Source: Nocardiopsis sinuspersici (GTDB lineage: Bacteria > Actinomycetota > Actinomycetes > Streptosporangiales > Streptosporangiaceae). Taken from it: 64,000 bases of DNA. Below the pieces are notes generated by a model. It was not told where the DNA came from. It made no database searches and saw nothing but the letters and a program-made list of their open reading frames with translations. The stretch is from contig VWVT01000001.1 in NCBI GenBank assembly GCA_008638415.1, positions 310,001 to 374,000 of the forward strand, in the 5' to 3' direction. Positions 58,901-64,000 of the stretch are shown in pieces; position 1 is the first letter of the stretch; each line of letters opens with the position of its first letter. The position numbers were made by a program, and so were the translations under genes.

Positions 58901-59665
58901 GTGGAGTTCGGCGCGCAGGTCCGCGGGCAGGCCGGGGGCGGGCGCCTCCTCGACGACCTTCTGGTTGCGGCGCTGCAGGGAGCAGTCGCGGTCCCCGAGG
59001 GTGACCACCCTGCCGTGCCCGTCACCGAACACCTGCACCTCGACGTGCCTGGCCCGGGAGACGAAGCGCTCCACGAACACGCCGCCACCGCCGAAGTGGG
59101 TCTGGGCCATCCGGCTGACCTGGTCGAAGGCGGAGCGCAGGGACTCCTCGCCGGAGCAGGGCCGCAGGCCGATGCCGCCTCCGCCCGCGGTGGACTTGAG
59201 GATGACGGGGTAGCCGATGTGCTCGGCGGCGGCGACCGCCTCCTCCACGTCGGCGAGGACGTCGCTGCCCGCGACCATGGGCAGTCCGGCGGAGGCCGCG
59301 GCCTTGCGCGCGGTGTGCTTGTCGCCGAACTCCTCCAGGTGGCGGGGCTCGGGGCCGACGAACACCAGGCCCGCCTCCTGGACGGCCTCGGCGAAACCGG
59401 CGCTCTCGGACAGGAAGCCGTATCCGGGGTGGACCGCTCCCGCCCCGGAGGCCGCGGCCGCGGCCAGGACGCGTTCGGTGTCCAGGTAGCTCTCGGCGGC
59501 TGGAGCGGGCCCCAACCGGACGGCCTCGTCGGCGAGACGTGTGTGGAGCGCGCCCGCGTCGGCGTCGGAGTAGACCGCGACGGTGCGCAGTCCGAGTTCT
59601 CGGGCGGAGCGGATGACGCGGCAGGCGATCTCGCCGCGGTTGGCGACGAGCACGGAGTCGAACAC
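55997..59665 (-). CDS. urea carboxylase, biotin-dependent
   Basis: 1222 residues from GTG 59665 with AAGGAG upstream. Order of domains: biotin carboxylase (VLVANRGEIACRVIRSARELG; ATP-grasp GGGGIGLR...), then the carboxyltransferase KipA-like part (IEVERAGTLTTVQDFPGRTGYW) and KipI-like part (VEYGPMSLDLGLRMRVHAL), and a C-terminal biotinyl domain with the lysine in RLEAMKLEV. This is the full layout of urea carboxylase, which makes allophanate from urea and bicarbonate. Some family members prefer guanidine, and that cannot be decided here. It forms an operon with allophanate hydrolase. Confidence 0.95.
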   Translation of the reverse strand: MFDSVLVANRGEIACRVIRSARELGLRTVAVYSDADAGALHTRLADEAVRLGPAPAAESYLDTERVLAAAAASGAGAVHPGYGFLSESAGFAEAVQEAGLVFVGPEPRHLEEFGDKHTARKAAASAGLPMVAGSDVLADVEEAVAAAEHIGYPVILKSTAGGGGIGLRPCSGEESLRSAFDQVSRMAQTHFGGGGVFVERFVSRARHVEVQVFGDGHGRVVTLGDRDCSLQRRNQKVVEEAPAPGLPADLRAELHRAARELCAGVSYRSAGTVEFVYDVERGEASFLEVNTRLQVEHPVTEEVTGVDLVAWMLRLARGEDVLADVPPEGPARNGHAVEARVYAEDPAHGFRPSSGLLTRVEFPAGVRVDSWVEAGQHVISDYDPMLAKVIVHGEDRADALERLGAALDGVRIDGLQTNLGLLRSLARHEEVRAVGHTTATCAGVGDREPRIEVERAGTLTTVQDFPGRTGYWQVGVPPSGAMDDLSLRLGNRALGNPEGAPGLECTIEGPALRFSAAATVCVTGAPAEVAVDGAPVLQWEPVRVPAGGLLDVGACRGPGMRTYVLVRGGLDVPEYLGSASTFTAGGYGGHSGRALRLGDVLRSLPEPADAPAPGPVPEAERPVIPVPSGTADTDPAGTDPETAAGRSTDGTGSHWDVEVSEGPHAAPEFLTREGLAAFYATAWRVHSQSARNGVRLSGPKQSWARPDGGQAGLHPSNIHDTAYSVGSVNLSGDTPVLLGPDGPSLGGFVCPVTVVSGSRWKVGQLRPGDTVRFHPVTEAAAERIHTAPEAAALLRGSGADGDDGVLARVPAGEGTPEVTYRRSGHDNLLVEYGPMSLDLGLRMRVHALMAALDQAAPPGIVDSTPGVRSLHLHTDPRVLPLRTLLGLLREIEGQLPPTSRLRVPSRTLHLPMSYDDPSIHEAIARYRTGVRDDAPWNPDNIEFIRRINGLDSADQVRDTVFDASYLVLGLGDVYLGAPAATPLDPRHRLVTTKYSPARTWTPEAGVGIGGAYLCVYGMESPGGYQLIGRTVPIWSGLRQYGPFEPGTPWLLRFFDRISWYPVGHEELLDVRADLLAGRHELAVADGEFVLADHERFLAENADSIGEFERRRSAAFEAERRAWEASGEFEDRPEPEPVATAAPDLPPGARLVEAPLSASVWKVDAAPGDMVEEGQPLVRLEAMKLEVVVRAPGAGRVSDVLVTPGQHLEPGSAMAVIAQGGSA

Positions 59666-59718
59666 GCTGGCTCTCCTTGGTCCGGGGGCTTTGTGTGCTG
59701 AGGTGCGCGGGGAGGAGT

Positions 59719-60444
59719 TCAGGGGGCGTGCGCGTACAGCGCCATCTGGGTCAGGGCCCGACGGGCGCGTTCCAGGACGACCTCCATGGAGGCGCCGACG
59801 TGCTCGTACATGGCGTGGTAGGCGGCGTCCAGCTCGCCCGCGACGAGGTGCTCGGCGATCCCGATGTGCTCGTCGATGGTGGAGGTGATCCGGTCCTCGG
59901 TGAGGAAGTCGTACATGCGCACCCTGCGGATGCGCCGGTTGACGGAGACCAGGGACTCGGTCAGCGCCCCGTTCCCGGAGGCCCGGGACAGCGCGGCGTG
60001 GTACTCCTCGTCGAGGAGGACGAAGGAGGGGTCCGGCGGGGGCGGATCTGCGCGCAGGCCCCGCCAGCGCTCCAGCTCGACGGCGAGGATCGCGGGATCG
60101 TGCCGGACACCGGGGTCCTCCGTGGCACGCGCGATGCCGCGCAGTTCGAGGGTGACCCGGAGCTCGTAGAGGTCGCGGAGCTCGGCGAGGTTGGGAACGG
60201 TGGCGTAGAAGCCGTTCTCGCGCCGTTCGACCAGCCCGTCGGAGTGCAGGCGTGCCAGGGCCTCACGTACCGGGGTGCGGGAGACGCCGAAGCGTTCGGC
60301 GAGCCGGACCTCGCCCAGCCGGGTGCGGGGGCCGGTCCTACCGCTCAGGACCTCCTCGCTGATCAGGGCGTAGACCCTGTCGCGGCGCGAGGTGGCCGCC
60401 GCATCCACCAGGGGGCCGGGACGTGTATACATCCGTGTGTCCAT
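59719..60444 (-). CDS. GntR-family regulator, FCD type
   Basis: 241 residues from ATG 60444; ATG 60432 is an alternative. The winged HTH is DRVYALISEEVLSG...RLGEVRLAERFGVSRTPVREALARLHSDGLVERRENGF. The FCD domain follows (RDLYELRVTLELRGIARA ... DEEYHAALSRASGN ... EHIGIAEHLVAGE) with the metal-binding His/Asp pattern. The gene lies just upstream of the urea carboxylase operon in the same direction, so it is likely its regulator. TGTATACA over its own start suggests autoregulation. Confidence 0.93.
   Translation of the reverse strand: MDTRMYTRPGPLVDAAATSRRDRVYALISEEVLSGRTGPRTRLGEVRLAERFGVSRTPVREALARLHSDGLVERRENGFYATVPNLAELRDLYELRVTLELRGIARATEDPGVRHDPAILAVELERWRGLRADPPPPDPSFVLLDEEYHAALSRASGNGALTESLVSVNRRIRRVRMYDFLTEDRITSTIDEHIGIAEHLVAGELDAAYHAMYEHVGASMEVVLERARRALTQMALYAHAP
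60424..60431. promoter_or_regulatory. FCD-GntR operator candidate
   Basis: TGTATACA, a perfect 8-bp palindrome at the start of the GntR gene, overlapping the alternative ATG. This core is common for FCD-type GntR proteins. Confidence 0.5.
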
Positions 60445-60653
60445 GGGGACCGACGCTAGGAAGGGCGTGTTTCGGCGGCCCTCTCCGAGGATGAAACGTG
60501 GGTTTCCTCGTGTTTCGGCGTGTTTCACGCCCGCTCGCGCCCTGTGCCGGGGCACAAGGCGACGGGCGCCGCGGCCCGGTGGGACGGGGGCTTTCGCCCT
60601 CCACCGGTGCCACGGCGCCCGTGGGAGCCGTCCGCCCTGCGCGGGCGGCCGCG

Positions 60654-62219
60654 TCAGAGGCTGATGCCCAGGGCCCAGCTCATGAGGCCGTACATCGCGC
60701 CGAGGATCAGGACGAGCCCGACGAGGTTCAGCCAGAGGCCGCCGCGCATCATCTGGCCGATCCGCACGTGGCCGGTACCGAAGACGATCGCGTTCGGCGG
60801 GGTGGCCACCGGCAGCATGAAGGCCATGCTGGCGGCGAGGACGGCCGGGATGACGAGGACCATCACGTCGACGTCCATGCCGATCGCCACACCGCCGAGG
60901 ATCGGCAGGAAGGTGGCGGCGGTGGCGGTGTTGCTGGTGAGCTCGGTCAGACCGAGGACCAGGGCGGCGACCGCCAGGATGATGACCCAGACGGGGACGC
61001 CCGCCAGGGCGGAGACCTGTCCGCCGACCCAGGTGCTCAGTCCGGTGGCGGTGAACTGCGAGGAGATGGCCAGGCCGCCGCCGAAGAGCAGCAGGACGCC
61101 CCACGGGAGCTGGACGGCGGTCTCCCAGTCCAGCAGGCGGGTCCCGCGGCCGACGGGGATGAGGAACAGCGCGATCGCGGCGGTCATCGCGATGACCGCG
61201 TCGCCGAAGCTGCCCAGCCACGGGGCGACGGCGGCGACGGCCTCGACGTCGGCCAGGACCGGGACGAAGATCCAGGAGAGCGCGGCGAGGGCGAAGACGG
61301 CGAGCACCATCTTCTCGGCGCGCGACATCGGGCCCATCTCGGCGAGCTCGCCGCGGATCAGGTCCTGCGCGCCCTCGACCTTCCGGGTCTCGGGGCGGAA
61401 GACGCGGACCAGGACGAACCAGGCGATGAACAGGAAGACCACGGCCAGGGGGACGCCGGCCGCCATCCACTGGCCGAAGCCGATGTGGACGTCGTGGTTG
61501 TCGGCCAGGTAGGCGACCATCAGGACGTTGGGCGGGGTGCCGATGATGGTGGCGACCGAGCCGATGGAGGCGGCGTAGGCGATACCGAGCATGAGCGCGG
61601 TGGCGAAGTTCGCGTCCGTCCTCCCGTTGCGGAACTGGGTGATGAGCGCGACGACCGAGATGCCCACGGGCAGCATCATCACCGCGGTCGCGGTGTTAGA
61701 GACCCACATGGAGATGAACGCTGTCGCGATCATGAAGCCGCCGACGAGGCCGGCGGTGTTGGAGCCGACCTTGGAGACGATGGTCAGCGCGATCCGCTTG
61801 TGGAGGTTCCACCTCTGCATCGCCAGGGCGAGCATGAAGCCGCCCATGAACAGGAAGATGGTGTCCGAGCCGTAGGACGGGGCGACGTCGTCGACGGACG
61901 TGCCCTGGATCATGACGGGGAAGAGCACTAGGGGCAGCAGCGAGGTGGCGGGGATCGGGATGGCCTCGGTGGCCCACCAGATGGCGATGAACGCGGTGAT
62001 GCCCGCGACGGCCCGGCCGTTGGCCGACATGACCGGATCGCCGTCCTCCCCCTCGCCGAGGGGCATGGGCATGTCCGGCATGAGGAAGTAGACCAGCAGG
62101 CCGACCAGCGGACCGGCGACCAGGCCGATGACGCGGGAGCGGGGAAAGCTGTTCGCGGGCTTGCCGTCCTGTGTGGGCGACGTGGTGTCCGGCGTGTCGA
62201 CACCCTTCGGGGACGCCAT
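60654..62219 (-). CDS. SLC13/DASS-family anion (dicarboxylate) transporter
   Basis: 521 residues from ATG 62219 with AGGAGG upstream. The DASS signatures are FIAIWWATEAIPIPATSLLPLVLFP, SNTATAVMMLPVGISV (first SNT motif), IGTPPNVLMV, SNTATAATFLP (second SNT motif) and PPNAIVFGTGHV. Twelve or so membrane segments with two re-entrant SNT loops, sodium-driven uptake of succinate, citrate or similar. It lies 209 bp upstream of the GntR gene, with the same orientation. Confidence 0.95.
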   Translation of the reverse strand: MASPKGVDTPDTTSPTQDGKPANSFPRSRVIGLVAGPLVGLLVYFLMPDMPMPLGEGEDGDPVMSANGRAVAGITAFIAIWWATEAIPIPATSLLPLVLFPVMIQGTSVDDVAPSYGSDTIFLFMGGFMLALAMQRWNLHKRIALTIVSKVGSNTAGLVGGFMIATAFISMWVSNTATAVMMLPVGISVVALITQFRNGRTDANFATALMLGIAYAASIGSVATIIGTPPNVLMVAYLADNHDVHIGFGQWMAAGVPLAVVFLFIAWFVLVRVFRPETRKVEGAQDLIRGELAEMGPMSRAEKMVLAVFALAALSWIFVPVLADVEAVAAVAPWLGSFGDAVIAMTAAIALFLIPVGRGTRLLDWETAVQLPWGVLLLFGGGLAISSQFTATGLSTWVGGQVSALAGVPVWVIILAVAALVLGLTELTSNTATAATFLPILGGVAIGMDVDVMVLVIPAVLAASMAFMLPVATPPNAIVFGTGHVRIGQMMRGGLWLNLVGLVLILGAMYGLMSWALGISL

Positions 62220-62484
62220 GGGTTCCTCCTGTTACGGGCGACTGGGGGCGGGGTTTCGCCCACCGGGGGACTCCTGCGTCTCACTGGGTTTGCCTGCCGG
62301 TTTCCCCCGGGTTACTCCGACTTGCTACAGCGATGGTGGGTATCTCCCCCAGGGGTGTCCAACACCTCACCCAAAACTTGAGGTTCCTCTGACATTGGGA
62401 CACGGTGGGTCGGTGACCTGGGACACGGGGTGATCCGCGAGACGGTGCGCCGGGGCACCGCTCCACACTGCCTAAGCTGCACAT

Positions 62485-63435
62485 ATGCATCCGAGGGGAC
62501 CGAACCGGCGTACCGCCCTGCGGGGCGCCGCGGGCGCCCTCGCCCTGGCGGCGGTGAGCGGTTGCACATGGCGGGAACCCCCGTCCCCGGCCCCGGTGTT
62601 CGTGGTGGCCACCGGCCCGCCCGGAGCCGTGTACCGGGAGATCGGTGCGGAGATCGCGCGCCTGCTGGACGAGCGCCTGCCCGGGACCCGGGTGAGGACC
62701 GTCGAGACCGGCGCCTCGCATGACAACCTGCGCCTCATCGAGGCGGGTGAGGCGCAGCTCGGCCTGGCCAACCTCGACTCGGTCATGGCCGGCGAGGTGG
62801 CCGGCGCCGACCCCCTCCGCGCGATCGGCCGCCTCTACGACAGCTTCGTGCACCTCGTGGTCCTGGACGGGTCGCCCGTGCGCCGTCTGGGGGACCTGGA
62901 GGGACGCAGGATCTCGGTGGGCGCGGACGACTCCGGCACCGAGTTCACCGCGGACCAGATCCTCGCGGAGACCGGGGTGGGAATGGAGGTGGTGCGGATG
63001 AACCAGGCGGACTCCGCCCGGGCCCTGGGCCGCGGGGAGATCGACGCGATGTTCTCCCTGACGGGGCTGCCCACCCCGGCCATCGCCGACCTGGCGGAGC
63101 GGCACGTGATACGCCTGATCGACCTCTCCGACGCTGCGGCCGCCATGGCCGGCGTCCGCCCCGAGGCGTACTTCCCCGCCAGTGTCCCGGCGACCACCTA
63201 CGAGGGCGTGCCCTCCTGCCCCACCATGTCCGTGCCGAACCTGCTGCTGTGCTCGGCCGACCTGTCGGAGAGGCTCGCCCACCTGGTCGCCGACACCGTG
63301 TACACGGGCGCCAGGAGGATCGCGGCCTCCCGCCCGGAGGCGGCCCAGATCAACGTGCGCACCGGCATCTCCACCGGTGCGGTCCCCCTGCACCGCGGCG
63401 CCGTGCGCTGGTACCGGGAGAACAAACCCGCGTGA
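62485..63435 (+). CDS. TAXI-family TRAP solute-binding lipoprotein
   Basis: 316 residues from ATG 62485. A twin-Arg (NRRTALRGAAG) signal peptide with a lipobox AAVSGC (Cys about 27). TAXI-type fold: VVATGPPGAVYREIGAEIARLL (ligand loop), VETGASHDNLRLIEAGEAQLGLANLDSVM, and RRISVGADDSGTEFTADQIL. TAXI proteins serve TRAP transporters; no fused QM permease lies in the window. The gene is convergent with the sensor kinase gene, so it may act with that system instead of a transporter (inference). Confidence 0.93.
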   Translation: MHPRGPNRRTALRGAAGALALAAVSGCTWREPPSPAPVFVVATGPPGAVYREIGAEIARLLDERLPGTRVRTVETGASHDNLRLIEAGEAQLGLANLDSVMAGEVAGADPLRAIGRLYDSFVHLVVLDGSPVRRLGDLEGRRISVGADDSGTEFTADQILAETGVGMEVVRMNQADSARALGRGEIDAMFSLTGLPTPAIADLAERHVIRLIDLSDAAAAMAGVRPEAYFPASVPATTYEGVPSCPTMSVPNLLLCSADLSERLAHLVADTVYTGARRIAASRPEAAQINVRTGISTGAVPLHRGAVRWYRENKPA

Positions 63436-63552
63436 GGCCCTCCAGGGACCGGTGAGACCCGTGGGGTCTCCGTCTGAGGACCCCGTGGGGACCGGGCGGC
63501 TTCCCGGAGGGCCGGACGACGTCCCGCGAGGGACCGTGCGGCGTCCCGGGGG

Positions 63553-64000
63553 TCAGTCGGCCTCCGGCGGCGCGGGCGGCAGGGAGATCACCGCGCCGAA
63601 CCCGGGGCGCCCGTCTCCGGGCAGGCCTTCGCCCAGCGCCAGCTCCCCGCCGGCGCCGCGGACCAGGTCGGCGACGATCGCCAGCCCCATCCCGGTCCCC
63701 TCGGTGTTCTGGTGCCGGGCTGAGCGCCAGAAGCGGTTCAGGGCGGTGCCGAGCTCCTCCTCGGCCAGTCCCTCCCCGTCGTCGAGCACGCTGATCCGGA
63801 CCGGGTCGCCCGCCCGGACGCGCACCTCCACCCGGGTCCCCCCTGACAGCCGCAGGGCGTTGCTCACCAGTTCGTCGAGGATGCTGCCCAGGCCCCCGGC
63901 CGGAGCCTGTACCCGCACCCCCTCGGGGACGTCGGCGGACACGGAGATCCCCCGGGCCGTGCCCAGGGCGCGCCAGCGCTCCGTCCGCGTGTCCAGCAGT
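63553..64000 (-). CDS. sensor histidine kinase, N-terminal part outside window
   Basis: Open to the right edge (about 149 residues seen). HATPase domain: LDELVSNALRLSGGTRVEVRVRAGD (N box), VLDDGEGLAEEELG (G1), FWRSARHQNTEGTGMGLAIVADLVRGAGGELALGEG (F box and G2). A C-terminal portion of an EnvZ/OmpR-type kinase. The His box is beyond 64000. Convergent with the TAXI gene; such pairing of TAXI proteins with kinases is known in actinobacteria as context only. Confidence 0.85.
   Translation of the reverse strand, partial: LLDTRTERWRALGTARGISVSADVPEGVRVQAPAGGLGSILDELVSNALRLSGGTRVEVRVRAGDPVRISVLDDGEGLAEEELGTALNRFWRSARHQNTEGTGMGLAIVADLVRGAGGELALGEGLPGDGRPGFGAVISLPPAPPEAD

Noticed and set aside
57509-59701. 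730-residue plus-strand open frame
   Set aside because: Antisense of urea carboxylase, with no domain of its own.
1-64000. CRISPR arrays, rRNA genes and intact transposons
   Set aside because: Scanned for regular short repeats with spacers, rRNA landmarks and transposases; none seen.

Overview
The window is about 70% GC actinobacterial chromosome. Gene content (UTRA-type GntR regulators, XRE/DUF397 pairs, FtsK-type conjugation, an albusnodin-like lasso peptide cluster, F420-type enzymes) suggests Nocardiopsis or a close relative. The genus is an inference, since no rRNA gene is present.

Layout. (1) 1-3745: chromosomal flank with an edge-truncated alpha/beta hydrolase, a DUF418 membrane protein and a NarL-type two-component system. 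(2) 3764-17455: a complete-looking actinomycete integrative and conjugative element (AICE) in the 3' half of tRNA-Phe, bounded by a perfect 43-bp direct repeat. Its cargo at the left end is a low-GC gene with a HEPN-like RxxxxH motif and a minus-strand GntR/purC/small-ORF operon. Then come a run of small overlapping transfer genes, an FtsK/TraB-type DNA pump followed by GTCCAAAC repeats (candidate clt), a lambda O/P-like replication pair with a candidate origin inside the O-like gene, an excisionase and a tyrosine integrase. (3) 17414-25197: tRNA-Phe, tRNA-Asp and tRNA-Glu, a metallophosphoesterase-like membrane protein, a small metallopeptidase, two MFS transporters, PspC, TetR, a PPOX-type flavin/F420 enzyme and tRNA-Lys. 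(4) 25144-40695: an accretion region downstream of tRNA-Lys, in which the 3' end of the tRNA recurs three times as direct repeats (28975, 39001, 40647). The first segment carries an internally deleted integrase and a TetR-SDR-nitroreductase operon with two strong operators. The second carries a WhiJ/AbaA-type regulatory triad, an acetylated-lasso-peptide operon (precursor, cyclase, protease, GNAT acetyltransferase), a divergent TPR-type regulator, a NUDIX hydrolase and an HTH-ImmA/IrrE metallopeptidase with an unknown partner. The third is decayed and holds a DUF305 gene and integrase and STAS-like remnants. (5) 40696-64000: chromosomal genes, including a TIGR02587/TIGR02588 pair, UppP with an unusual repeat tail, an ABC importer with a RutA-like flavin monooxygenase, NhaA, urea carboxylase and allophanate hydrolase with an FCD-type GntR regulator, a DASS/SLC13 transporter, a TAXI-TRAP binding lipoprotein and a truncated sensor kinase.

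How parts work together. In the AICE, Xis and Int would excise the element, the O/P-like pair would start replication, the FtsK pump would move double-stranded DNA by recognising clt, and the GntR protein would gate the divergent operons through two GTACTAGTAC operators. In the lasso operon, the cyclase, protease and GNAT are 4-bp overlapped, and the 42-aa precursor predicts the core GQGQAQNENKRNPYN with a Gly1-Glu8 ring and a Lys10 acetylation target, by analogy with albusnodin. The importer/RutA-like genes and the urea carboxylase/allophanate hydrolase pair both point to scavenging nitrogen from heterocycles or urea-like compounds.
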